64,000 nucleotides of DNA from Sphingomonas pseudosanguinis (GTDB taxonomy: Bacteria; Pseudomonadota; Alphaproteobacteria; Sphingomonadales; Sphingomonadaceae), in NCBI RefSeq assembly GCF_014196255.1, contig NZ_JACIDH010000003.1, positions 124,001-188,000 of the forward strand, read 5' to 3'. Both the position numbers and the translations under genes were made by a program. Below are positions 17,231 through 25,128 of this stretch, in pieces. How positions within the stretch are numbered: position 1 is the first letter of the stretch; every line of letters begins with the position of its first letter. Below the pieces are notes generated by a model. That model was not told the origin of the DNA and searched no databases. It was given only the letters and a program-made list of their open reading frames with translations.

Positions 17231-17569
17231 ATGGCCCGACGGGTGTGTTTCGCGCTGGATCTGGTCGCGGATGCCGATCTGATCGCCGACTATGAACGCG
17301 CGCACGCCGCCGGCGCGGTCTGGCCGGCGGTGACCGAGGCGATCCGCGCCAAGGGGTTCGAGGCGATGGAGATATGGCGCACCGGCGACCGGCTCTTCAT
17401 GATCGCCGAGGTTGCGGAAGACTGGCCGCGTGCCATCCCCGACGATCTGGCCGAAACTGATGCCCGATGGGAAGCGGCGATGGACCGGTTTCAAAAGCCC
17501 CTGCCCCAGGCCGATGCGGGCGAAAAATGGGTGGCGATGGAGCGGATTTATTCGCTCGCCGACCAGTAA
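17231..17569 (+). CDS. L-fucose/L-rhamnose mutarotase (RhaM-like)
   Basis: The 112-residue product matches the RhaM/DUF718 family in length and pattern: CFALDLVADADLIADYERAHAAGAVWPAVTEAIRAKGFEAMEIWRTGDRLFMIAEV, then KWVAMERIYSL. These dimeric enzymes interconvert the alpha and beta anomers of 6-deoxy sugars. An AGAGAGGAG ribosome site precedes the ATG. A homologous mutarotase is part of the C. jejuni fucose locus. It is the only plus-strand gene of the fucose region and shares a 133-base divergent promoter with the Zn-dehydrogenase. Confidence 0.85.
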   Translation: MARRVCFALDLVADADLIADYERAHAAGAVWPAVTEAIRAKGFEAMEIWRTGDRLFMIAEVAEDWPRAIPDDLAETDARWEAAMDRFQKPLPQADAGEKWVAMERIYSLADQ

Positions 17570-17612
17570 TTGGCTGCATCGATACGGCGGACCTTTTACA
17601 GCCCCAACCGCT

Positions 17613-17696
17613 GTTCAGCCTGAGCGAAGTCGAAGGCCACGCCACAACGCTTGCGGATAGCCAGTCCCTTGGCCTTCGACTTCGCTCAGGCTGAAC
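17613..17696. repeat. repeat family C, full inverted pair
   Basis: Two perfect 26-base arms in inverted orientation, 17613-17638 (GTTCAGCCTGAGCGAAGTCG and on) and 17671-17696, with a 32-base centre. The same half-unit occurs at 29258-29283, 48463-48630 and 62051-62132. The pair lies between the convergent mutarotase and dehydratase genes and can form a strong hairpin, so it may also end both transcripts. Confidence 0.8.
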
Positions 17697-17718
17697 GGAT
17701 GACGGAATATTGTCGGCG

Positions 17719-18942
17719 CTAGGCCACGCGCGGCAGGCAGGACGGGCCGTTCGACCCCGACGCCTTGTAGGTCAGGACGAATTCCTGATGCCCCAGCGCC
17801 TCGGACTTGGTCTGCGCGCCGCCCGACACCGCGACGATCAGGTCGACGATCTCCGCGCCCACCGCGTCCAGCGTCGCCTCGCCATAGAGGATACGCCCGG
17901 CGTTCACGTCCATGTCGCCCTCCATCCGGGCATACATTTCCGGATTGGCCGCGACCTTGATCACCGGCGAGATGGCGGAGCCGACCACCGAGCCGCGCCC
18001 CGTCACGAACAGGTTGATATGCGCCCCGCACGCGATCAACTCGCCGATCTCGGCATTGTCGACGATGTTGGGAAAGCCAAATTTCGGATCGCCCGGCGGC
18101 ACCACGTCGAGCAGATAGAGGCCCGGTCCCGGCGCCTGTTCGGCGGGCAGGATCACGCCCGAAATCGGCCGGCTGCCCGACTTGGCATAGGCGCCCGCCG
18201 ACTTCTCTTCCTGGCTCGACAGGCCGCCTTCGGCATTGCCCGGCGCGAAGCTGCCATAGCCCATCGCGCGGTAATAGCGCTCCGCCTGCGCGACCGAGGC
18301 GATCAGGTCCTGCGCGACCGCCGGCGTCGCGGCCCGCTCGGCCATATGGCCTTCGCACCCGATCATCTCGCCGGTTTCCTCGAAGATGCAGACCGCGCCG
18401 GCATCGACCAGCGTGTCGAAGGCGCGGCCCACCGCCGGGTTGCCAGTGATGCCGCTCGTCCCGTCCGACCCGCCGCAGATGGTGCCGATCACCAGTTCGG
18501 ACAGACGCATCGGCGCGCGCACGGCTTGCGCATCGGCCGCCGCGCGCACCCGCGCGACGGCGGCGATCCCCGCCTCCATCGCGCCGCGCGTGCCGCCCGA
18601 TTGCTGGATCACGATCGTCTCCACGGGGCGCCCCTGTTCGCGCGCATTGGCGGCCAGCGCCTCGCGGTTGAAGCTTTCGCACCCCAGCGACAGCAGGACG
18701 ACGCCGCCGACATTGGGATGCGTGGTCAGCGCCTTCATCATCGCCAGCGCATAGTCATTGGGGTAGCAGCCGGGAAAGCCGATCAGCTGCACGCGCGGGT
18801 CGTCCATCCGGTCGACGATCCGCCGCGCGACATGATGCGCGCACTCGACGAGATAGACGACGACGATCGCGTCGCGAATGCCCTTGCGCCCGTCGGGCCG
18901 CGCCCAGGCCTGCCAGGTCCGCTCGGCCATGTCGCCCGTCAT
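17719..18942 (-). CDS. UxaA-type (altronate dehydratase family) large subunit, likely L-fuconate dehydratase
   Basis: The 407-residue product is the catalytic part of the altronate/galactarate dehydratase family: ECAHHVARRI, GFPGCYPNDYAL, VLLSLGCESFN, IGTICGGSDGTSGITGNPAVGRA, FEETGEMIGCEGHMAERA, GNAEGGLSSQEEKSAGAYAKSG. The cysteines and GG-rich loops fit an iron-dependent dehydratase. It lacks the N-terminal SAF domain, which is encoded separately by the upstream gene overlapping it by four bases. The same split arrangement (uxaA and uxaA') occurs in the C. jejuni fucose locus. By pathway logic it should dehydrate L-fuconate to 2-keto-3-deoxy-L-fuconate in the cytosol. Confidence 0.85.
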   Translation of the reverse strand: MTGDMAERTWQAWARPDGRKGIRDAIVVVYLVECAHHVARRIVDRMDDPRVQLIGFPGCYPNDYALAMMKALTTHPNVGGVVLLSLGCESFNREALAANAREQGRPVETIVIQQSGGTRGAMEAGIAAVARVRAAADAQAVRAPMRLSELVIGTICGGSDGTSGITGNPAVGRAFDTLVDAGAVCIFEETGEMIGCEGHMAERAATPAVAQDLIASVAQAERYYRAMGYGSFAPGNAEGGLSSQEEKSAGAYAKSGSRPISGVILPAEQAPGPGLYLLDVVPPGDPKFGFPNIVDNAEIGELIACGAHINLFVTGRGSVVGSAISPVIKVAANPEMYARMEGDMDVNAGRILYGEATLDAVGAEIVDLIVAVSGGAQTKSEALGHQEFVLTYKASGSNGPSCLPRVA

Positions 18943-19241
18943 GCGTGATCTCCATGCGCGTCGCGCAGATGCGCGGGGATATAGTCGCTTTGCATATTGT
19001 GCATGTGGACCCAGCCACCGGCGGGCGCATCCTGCGTCATCGACCCGATCGGCATGCCATATTTGATGACCTTGTCACCGGTCCCCAAGGGCATGACCGC
19101 CAGCTTGTGCCCCAGCGCCACACGCTCGGTGATGGCGAGTTCGTAACCATCGACGGTGATCCGCTCGCCCGGCTCGACCGTGCGGCAACAGACCGCGACA
19201 TTATCCCGCGGGGTCAACCGGATCGCCGCGACGCTCATCAT
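18939..19241 (-). CDS. UxaA-type dehydratase small (SAF domain) subunit
   Basis: This 100-residue protein is a stand-alone SAF domain: VAAIRLTPRDNVAVCCRTVEPGERI, LGHKLAVMPLGTGDKVIKYGMPIGSMTQDAPAGGWVHMHNM. In most altronate dehydratases this domain is the N terminus of one chain. Here it is separate and overlaps both neighbours by four bases (ATGA), which ties subunit production together. It should pair with the large subunit at 17719-18942 to form the active dehydratase. The separation is the Campylobacter-type arrangement. Confidence 0.88.
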   Translation of the reverse strand: MMSVAAIRLTPRDNVAVCCRTVEPGERITVDGYELAITERVALGHKLAVMPLGTGDKVIKYGMPIGSMTQDAPAGGWVHMHNMQSDYIPAHLRDAHGDHA

Positions 19242-20269
19242 GATACTCCTGGCAAGGGCGCATCGGGGCGGACCAGCCCCGCATGCCGCAATTCATTCCA
19301 AAAATCCTGTGGGATCGGCGCGTGATAGAGCCGGATCGTGTCCGCCACCTGTTCCGGATTGGCGAGGCCGGGGATGACGCTCGCCACCTGCGGATGCGCC
19401 AGCACGAAGGCGAGCGCCGCCGCCGCCAGCGACACGCCATGCCGCGCCGCCACCGCCTCCAGCGCGCGGACCCGGTCCAGCACGCCCTGCGGCGCAGGGG
19501 CATAGTTATAGCGGGGAATGGCCGCCGCCGCGCTGCCGGTCGCCAATATGCCGCTGTTATAGGGACCACCGACGATCAATGCCGTGCCCGCCGCCGCACA
19601 GGCCGGGAAAAACCGGTCGAGCGGCGCCTGTTCCAGCAAGGTATAGCGCCCGGCGAGCAGGATGACGTCGAACCGCGCCTCCTCCATCAGCTCCAGACAG
19701 ACATCGACCTCGTTGACGCCCAGCCCGAAGCCCCGGATCGCGCCCTCATCACGCAACCGCTCCAGCGCCTTCAGCCCGCCGCCCTCGACAAGCTGCGCGC
19801 GATACTGCGCATCCGCCGCGCCATGCGTGACCCGGCCGATGTCGTGGACGAACAACAGATCGACCCGCGCCAGCCCCAGCCGTTGCAGGCTATGCTCATG
19901 GCTGCGCAGGATACCGTCATGGCTATAGTCATAAGCCATGCGGAACGGCATGGCGGTGTGGAAGCCGTCACGCTCGCGGTCGTCGGTGATGGTCGCATCG
20001 GGCGCCATCAGCCGCCCGACCTTGGTCGAAACGATGACGTCGTCCACCCCGCGCAGGCCGTCGCCGACCCGGCGTTCGCTCAGGCCCCGGCCATAATGCG
20101 GCGCGGTGTCGACATAGCGAAGCCCCGCCGCCAGCGCGGCCTCGAGCGTCGCCGCCGCCTGCGCATCGTCGATCGCGGCATAGAGATTGCCCAGCGCCGC
20201 CGCCCCGAACCCCAGTTCGGGCAGCGCAAAGCCGGACGAACCCACCGGGCGACGTGGAATGGCGCTCAC
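19238..20269 (-). CDS. aldo/keto reductase, likely L-fucose 1-dehydrogenase
   Basis: A GTG at 20269 that overlaps the stop of the upstream lactonase gene gives 343 residues and is preferred over the ATG at 20314. The AKR tetrad is visible: Asp and Tyr in VDTAPHYGRGLSE, Lys in VSTKVGRL and His in LLFVHDIGR. The sequence fits the D-threo-aldose/L-fucose 1-dehydrogenase and pyridoxal 4-dehydrogenase branch. In Xanthomonas campestris an AKR of this kind oxidises L-fucose to L-fuconolactone. The tight overlap with the lactonase and dehydratase genes supports that role, though the SDR could share it. Confidence 0.83.
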   Translation of the reverse strand: MSAIPRRPVGSSGFALPELGFGAAALGNLYAAIDDAQAAATLEAALAAGLRYVDTAPHYGRGLSERRVGDGLRGVDDVIVSTKVGRLMAPDATITDDRERDGFHTAMPFRMAYDYSHDGILRSHEHSLQRLGLARVDLLFVHDIGRVTHGAADAQYRAQLVEGGGLKALERLRDEGAIRGFGLGVNEVDVCLELMEEARFDVILLAGRYTLLEQAPLDRFFPACAAAGTALIVGGPYNSGILATGSAAAAIPRYNYAPAPQGVLDRVRALEAVAARHGVSLAAAALAFVLAHPQVASVIPGLANPEQVADTIRLYHAPIPQDFWNELRHAGLVRPDAPLPGVS

Positions 20270-21153
20270 AGGTCCAGCCCCAATCGATAGATGCGATTGG
20301 CGTTGCGCCCCCACAAGTCGCGCCGCTCGTCGTCGGAAAAGCCGGTCAGCAGCGTCTCATAGGCGCCAAGTGTCCGGTCCAGCTCGGCCGCCAGCCGGTC
20401 GGTGGGAAAATTGGTCGCGACCATGACCCGGTCGGTGCCGAAGCGCTCGATCACCTCGGCCACGACATCGCCGAATATCGCCGGGTCGAAGCGCGGAGCG
20501 ATGAACCCCGCCCCCGACAGCTTGATTGCGGCCTGCGGCATGGCGGCAAAGGCGATCAGACCGGCGCGCCATTCCTCCCAACCGTCCGCCGGAATCGGCA
20601 GCGCGAGATGGTTGAGGATGACCGGCACCTCGGGATGCCGCACCGCCACCTCGGCCAGTCCCGCCAGTTGCGGCGGAAAGCCATGAAAATCATAGCTCAG
20701 GCCATAGCGGCCCAGCAACGCATAACCGGCCTGCCAGCGCGGGTCGCGGGTCGGGTCATGGGGATAAGCGCGGCGCGATGCATCGCGCGGGTGCCAGTTG
20801 ATCAGATGGCGGACGCCCTTCACTCGCACATGCGCCGCCTGCCACGCCAGCCGCGGCTCGACCGCCGGATGGTCCAGCTCGACACGCGCGACGATGCCGC
20901 TGGGCAGTCCGTCCGCATCGGCGACGCGGTTCAGCCAGACGGTCTCGTCCGCCCCCTGCGCCGGGTCCGCGCCCGCATCGACATGCACCGCGCCGACGAG
21001 GTTCCACGCCGCCAGCTCGGCCCGATAATCGGCAACGCGATAGGTCCCCGCGATCGCCGCGTTCTCCGGCGCATCGAGCCACGGATAGCGCAGCACGTCG
21101 CGGTCCCACAGATGGACATGCGCATCGACGAAGGGCGGCCGCTTGGCGCTCAC
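20266..21153 (-). CDS. amidohydrolase, likely L-fuconolactonase
   Basis: The start is a GTG that overlaps the SDR stop (GTGA), giving 295 residues; the longer open frame upstream is the shadow of the SDR gene. The product begins FVDAHVHLWDRD, the HxH metal site of COG3618 amidohydrolases, and contains HLINWHPRD, LSYDFHGFPPQL, PVILNHLALP and VMVATNFPTD. Characterised relatives hydrolyse sugar lactones, including L-fucono- and L-rhamnono-lactones. It should convert L-fuconolactone to L-fuconate. Overlaps on both sides show it is in the middle of a coupled operon. Confidence 0.85.
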   Translation of the reverse strand: MSAKRPPFVDAHVHLWDRDVLRYPWLDAPENAAIAGTYRVADYRAELAAWNLVGAVHVDAGADPAQGADETVWLNRVADADGLPSGIVARVELDHPAVEPRLAWQAAHVRVKGVRHLINWHPRDASRRAYPHDPTRDPRWQAGYALLGRYGLSYDFHGFPPQLAGLAEVAVRHPEVPVILNHLALPIPADGWEEWRAGLIAFAAMPQAAIKLSGAGFIAPRFDPAIFGDVVAEVIERFGTDRVMVATNFPTDRLAAELDRTLGAYETLLTGFSDDERRDLWGRNANRIYRLGLDL

Positions 21154-21881
21154 GCCATCGTCCAGCCGCCATCGATGACGTGCATCTGCCCGGTGGTATA
21201 GGCGCTCTCGTCCGAGGCGAGGTAGAGCGCCAGCGCGGCGATCTCCTCCGCACGGCCCAGCCGGCCCATGGGCTGGCGCGCGACGAAGGCGGCGCGTGCC
21301 GCCTCGGCGTCGCCAGTGGCGGCCAGCCGCTCGTCCAGGCTGGGCGACTGGACGGTGCCCGGGCAGATCGCGTTGCAGCGTATGCCCTTGCCCACATAAT
21401 CCAGCGCGACCGAGCGGGTGATGCCCGCCACCGCGCCCTTGGACGCGCAATAGGCATAGCGATTGCCGACGCCGATCACCGCGCCCGCGACCGAAGCCAT
21501 GTTGACGACCGCCCCGCCGCCCTTCGCGATCATCGCGGGCAGGAACGCCTGCAGCATATGGGTGATGGCATGGACGTTCAGGTCGAAGGACAGGCGATAG
21601 CCATGATCCTGCGTCGCCAGCAGGTCGCCCGCATCGACATAACCGGCGCAATTGAACAGCACATCGACCGCGCCGACCCTCTCCCCGAACGCGGCGATCG
21701 CGGCGGGGTCGAGCAGGTCGAGCACTTCGGTTTCGCACGTCGTCAGCGTCGCCAGCGCCTCGGCATTGCGGTCGACCGCGATCACCTTCGCGCCCTCGGC
21801 GGCAAATAGCTCGGCGGCAGCGCGGCCGATGCCCTGGCCCGCGCCCGTCACGATCGCCCGTTTCGCCTGTAACCGACCCAT
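21150..21881 (-). CDS. short-chain dehydrogenase of the fucose pathway
   Basis: Start at MGRLQAKRAIVTGAG (21881), one base after the FucP stop, giving 243 residues. The classical SDR motifs are present: TGAGQGIGRA for the cofactor, NCAGYV, the Ser-Tyr-Lys triad in NMASVAGAVIGVGNRYAYCASKGA, and CPGTVQSPSL. The Asp at AVDRN after strand 2 suggests NAD. In X. campestris the matching SDR oxidises 2-keto-3-deoxy-L-fuconate at C4; in C. jejuni the matching SDR (FucX) oxidises L-fucose itself. Because an AKR candidate for the first step is present, the C4 oxidation is the better guess here. Confidence 0.85.
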   Translation of the reverse strand: MGRLQAKRAIVTGAGQGIGRAAAELFAAEGAKVIAVDRNAEALATLTTCETEVLDLLDPAAIAAFGERVGAVDVLFNCAGYVDAGDLLATQDHGYRLSFDLNVHAITHMLQAFLPAMIAKGGGAVVNMASVAGAVIGVGNRYAYCASKGAVAGITRSVALDYVGKGIRCNAICPGTVQSPSLDERLAATGDAEAARAAFVARQPMGRLGRAEEIAALALYLASDESAYTTGQMHVIDGGWTMA

Positions 21882-21882
21882 A

Positions 21883-23193
21883 TCAATTCGTCTCCATTCG
21901 GCGGCCCGCCCACCAGGCGAAGGCCGCGACAACCGCAAAGCTCACGACCGGGACCAGCATCGCATTGGTGATCCCGGCCAGGTCCGACACCAGCCCCATC
22001 AGCGCGGTCAGACCGGCGCCACCGATGATCGCCATCACGATCAGCGAGGCCCCCGCCCGGCGCAGCGGCCCCAGCCCCTCGATCCCCAGCGCAAAGATCG
22101 TCGGGAACTGGATCGACATGAAGAAACTCGCCGCCACCAGCGCGATGAGGCCCAGCCAACCGCCCGCCAGCGCGGCGACCGCGATCAGCGCGATCGACAC
22201 GCCGGCGAAGATCAGCAGCAGTCGGACGGGCGCGAGCCGCGCCATCAGCGCGCTGCCGAGGAACCGCCCGGCGGCGAACAGCGCCAGCGACAGCAGCAGC
22301 GCATCGGCTCCGCCGCGCTCGTTCAGCCCGACATTGGCCTGGGCATAGCGGATCGTGTAGCTCCATACGCCGACCTGCGCGCCGACATAGAAGAATTGCG
22401 CCACCACCGCCGCGATCAGGCGGGGGCGGCGGAAGACGTCGAGGAACCGGCCTTCGCGTCCGTCCTCATCGGTCGTCGCCGCATTGGCGGGAAAGACGAC
22501 CAGTGCGGCGGCCAGCGCGAACAGCAGCACGACGATGGCGATCACGACATAGGGCGGCGCGATCGCCTGCACCTCGGCGCGGTAGAAGGCATTGCGCGCG
22601 GCCGCGTCCATCGTCGCCAGCGCGGCCTCGTCATGTTCGATGCCCGACAGGATGAAATAGCGTCCGACCAGAATGCCGGTCAGCGCGCCGAGCGGATTGG
22701 CCGCCTGCGCCCAGTTCAGCCGCCGCGTCGCGCCCGCCGGATCGCCAAGCTCGCCCATCAGCGGATTGGCCGATGTCTCCAGAAAGGCCAGCCCCGCCGC
22801 GATCACGAACAGGCCGAGCAGGAACAGCTGATAGACCCCGGCCGACGCCGCCGGATAGAAGAGCAGCGCGCCGGTGCCATAGAGCAGCAGCCCCAGCACG
22901 ATCGCCGCCTTATAGCCATAACGCCGCATCACGACCGAGGCGGGCACCGCGAGCAGGAAATAGCCGAGATAGAAGACCTGCTGGACGAAGCTGGTCTCGA
23001 AATCGCTGAGCGTGAAGGCCTTGCGAAACTGCGCGATCAGGATGTCGTTCAGGTTGTTGGCCATGCCCCACAGGAAGAACAGGCTGACCGTGATGACGAG
23101 CGCGGGGAGATAGCGGCGGGGAACGCCGATGGCCCCGGCGGCGGGAGCCCCGGCGCTGGCACGGCCGAGCGGCATGTCGGCGTGCATGGCCAT
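21883..23193 (-). CDS. fucP: L-fucose:H+ symporter, FucP-type MFS permease
   Basis: The 436-residue product has about 12 transmembrane helices and strong FucP features: VSLFFLWGMANNLNDILIAQFRKAFTLSDFETSFVQQVFYLGYF, FLETSANPLMGELG, and RRLNWAQAANPLGALTG. These match the fucose-galactose-glucose (FGHS) family of proton symporters. It should import L-fucose across the inner membrane. It begins the tight run FucP-SDR-lactonase-AKR-UxaA small-UxaA large, all overlapping or one base apart. A 118-base gap upstream may hold an internal promoter. Confidence 0.9.
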   Translation of the reverse strand: MAMHADMPLGRASAGAPAAGAIGVPRRYLPALVITVSLFFLWGMANNLNDILIAQFRKAFTLSDFETSFVQQVFYLGYFLLAVPASVVMRRYGYKAAIVLGLLLYGTGALLFYPAASAGVYQLFLLGLFVIAAGLAFLETSANPLMGELGDPAGATRRLNWAQAANPLGALTGILVGRYFILSGIEHDEAALATMDAAARNAFYRAEVQAIAPPYVVIAIVVLLFALAAALVVFPANAATTDEDGREGRFLDVFRRPRLIAAVVAQFFYVGAQVGVWSYTIRYAQANVGLNERGGADALLLSLALFAAGRFLGSALMARLAPVRLLLIFAGVSIALIAVAALAGGWLGLIALVAASFFMSIQFPTIFALGIEGLGPLRRAGASLIVMAIIGGAGLTALMGLVSDLAGITNAMLVPVVSFAVVAAFAWWAGRRMETN

Positions 23194-23311
23194 CAGGACC
23201 TTCCTCCGCCACGGTCGAACGCAGTCCCTGCCGCCATGAGACGCTCCTTCTCCATGAAAACTATCTTTTATGAGCGTGAGGATAAGGGGAGGTGTCGCAA
23301 ATTGGCAAGCG

Positions 23312-24139
23312 CTATCGGATGAATTGGTCCTGTCCGTCGTCGACCGCCCGATGCGGGCATTCTACATGGTGGATGGCGGTCGGTTGCCGCTGTCCGTCTA
23401 GATACAGGGTCAGGTCGGCATAAGCGGGCATGGTCCGCCAGATATGGCGGGTCAACCGCTCATAATGCTGGACGAAACGGGCCAGTTGCGCCGCATCCAT
23501 GCCGCGCCCCGCCAAGCCGGCCTCCTGCTCGGTCCGCCAGCGCAACACGGTCGGCCAGTCGGGTGGCACCAGCAGCGCCAGAATGTCGATCGATGCGAAC
23601 AGCGCGGGATAGTCGCGTGCCAGCGCGGCATGGACATGGGCGCGCCAGAGGCCATCGGCATCCTCCTCGGCTTCTAGCCGGTTGACCGGCGCGACCAGTT
23701 CGGCCGGGTCCTGCGGCACCGCGCCGACGCACCAGCCCTCGAAGATCAGCAATTCGCAATCCGCCGGCGCGCAGGGCCATTCTTCGGCCGGCATGCGGTC
23801 GTCACACGCCTTGTCGAAGCGCGGCAACGGAACGGGCTTTCCGGCGCACAAGGCCCCGATCGTCGCGATCCCCAGCGCCACGTCATGCGTCCCCGGCACG
23901 CCGCGCGTTGCCAGCAACGGATGGACGCGCCGGCCGAGTTCCTGTCGATCGGCATGGGTGCGGTAGAGATCGTCGAGCGACAGCACCGCGCTACGTGGAA
24001 AACGCCGCGCCAGCCGGGCGGCGATGGTCGACTTGCCGCTCCCTTGCGCGCCGCACAGACCCAGCACCAACGGCCTTACCCCATCGCGGCGCGCCAGCCG
24101 CCGGGCGACCAGTGCCGCGATGGCGTCGTCAGGCGACAC
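23312..24139 (-). CDS. D-glycerate 3-kinase-like P-loop kinase
   Basis: The GTG at 24139 overlaps the end of the dehydrogenase gene and gives 275 residues. A Walker A motif (VLGLCGAQGSGKSTIAARLA) is followed by SAVLSLDDLYRTHADR, HPLLATRGVPGTHD, LPRFDKACDDR and ELLIFEGWCVGA. This matches the plant and yeast GLYK family and its bacterial relatives, which phosphorylate D-glycerate. It acts in the cytosol. Coupling with a 2-hydroxyacid dehydrogenase gene suggests disposal of glyoxylate or hydroxypyruvate through glycerate. This is an unusual member of a fucose operon. Confidence 0.82.
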   Translation of the reverse strand: MSPDDAIAALVARRLARRDGVRPLVLGLCGAQGSGKSTIAARLARRFPRSAVLSLDDLYRTHADRQELGRRVHPLLATRGVPGTHDVALGIATIGALCAGKPVPLPRFDKACDDRMPAEEWPCAPADCELLIFEGWCVGAVPQDPAELVAPVNRLEAEEDADGLWRAHVHAALARDYPALFASIDILALLVPPDWPTVLRWRTEQEAGLAGRGMDAAQLARFVQHYERLTRHIWRTMPAYADLTLYLDGQRQPTAIHHVECPHRAVDDGQDQFIR

Positions 24140-25100
24140 GATCCCCCGGCGCTTCCCTGCGGAAAAAGGCGTCGAGATTGGCGACCGCGCGCATCCCCAT
24201 CGCCGTCCTCGCCTCGATCGTGGCGCTGCCCAGATGCGGCAGCAGCACCGCGCGCGGATGCGCCAGCAGGCCGGGATGCACGACCGGTTCGTGCTCATAG
24301 ACGTCCAGCCCGACGCCCGCGATCCGCCCCTCGGCCAGCGCTTCGGCCAGCGCGGCCTCGTCGATCACCGATCCGCGTGCGGTGTTCACCACGATCGCAT
24401 GGCGCGGCATCACCGACAGCAGCGCCGCATCGAGCAGATGCCGGGTCGCCTCGCCGCCGGGCAGATGGAGCGACAGCACATCGCTTTCCGCCGCCAGCGC
24501 CTGAAGCGACGTGGCGCGCTCTGCCCCGAGTGCCGCCTCCACCTCGGGGGCGGCGCGCGAACGGCTGGCATAGCGGATGCGCATGCCCAGCCCACGCGCC
24601 TTGGCGGCGGTCGCCTGACCGATCCGGCCGAAGCCGACCAGCCCCAAGGTCCGCCCCGCCAGTCCCTGTCCGATCAGATGCGAGGGTCGCCAGCCGGTCC
24701 AGCGCCCGTCGCGCAACTCCCGCTCGCCTTCGCCCGCGCGGCGGCTGGCCATCAGCATCAGCAGGATGGCGATCTCGGCCGTCGCCTCGGTCAGCACATC
24801 GGGGGTATTGGTGACCACCACCCCCGCCGCGCGCGCTGCGTCGAGATCGATATGATCGACGCCCGCGCCATAATTGGCGATGATCCGGACGCGGCGATCG
24901 GGCCGACCAAGCAGTGCCGCGTCGATCCGGTCGGTGATGGTGGGCAAAAGCGCATCATACCGCGCGATCGCCGCCGCCAGTTGCGCGGGTGTCGGCGGCT
25001 GGTCCCCGGCGTTCAGCGTCACGTCCCAATGCGCGCGCAGGTGCCGCTCCACCGCCTCGGGCAGGCGGCGCGTGACGTAGAGCGAGGGCCGGTCGGTCAT
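24129..25100 (-). CDS. D-2-hydroxyacid dehydrogenase (glyoxylate/hydroxypyruvate reductase type)
   Basis: Start at MTDRPSLYVTRRLPEAVE (25100), giving 323 residues; the longer frame is a shadow of the hydrolase gene. Motifs are IIANYGAGVDHIDL, the Rossmann LGLVGFGRIGQATA, VNTARGSVIDE with the substrate-binding Arg, DVYEHEP with the Glu and LLPHLGSAT with the catalytic His. This is the glyoxylate/hydroxypyruvate reductase branch. It should interconvert glyoxylate and glycolate or hydroxypyruvate and D-glycerate. The adjacent glycerate kinase makes the second reaction attractive. Confidence 0.85.
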   Translation of the reverse strand: MTDRPSLYVTRRLPEAVERHLRAHWDVTLNAGDQPPTPAQLAAAIARYDALLPTITDRIDAALLGRPDRRVRIIANYGAGVDHIDLDAARAAGVVVTNTPDVLTEATAEIAILLMLMASRRAGEGERELRDGRWTGWRPSHLIGQGLAGRTLGLVGFGRIGQATAAKARGLGMRIRYASRSRAAPEVEAALGAERATSLQALAAESDVLSLHLPGGEATRHLLDAALLSVMPRHAIVVNTARGSVIDEAALAEALAEGRIAGVGLDVYEHEPVVHPGLLAHPRAVLLPHLGSATIEARTAMGMRAVANLDAFFRREAPGDRVA

Positions 25101-25128
25101 GATCGTCGCTCCCGGCCCCACCCCATCA

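Noticed and set aside
23301..23317. GGCAAGCGCTATC as a LacI/GalR-type site near fucP
   Set aside because: Only the central AGCGCT is symmetric, and it overlaps the stop of the glycerate kinase gene. The evidence is too weak.
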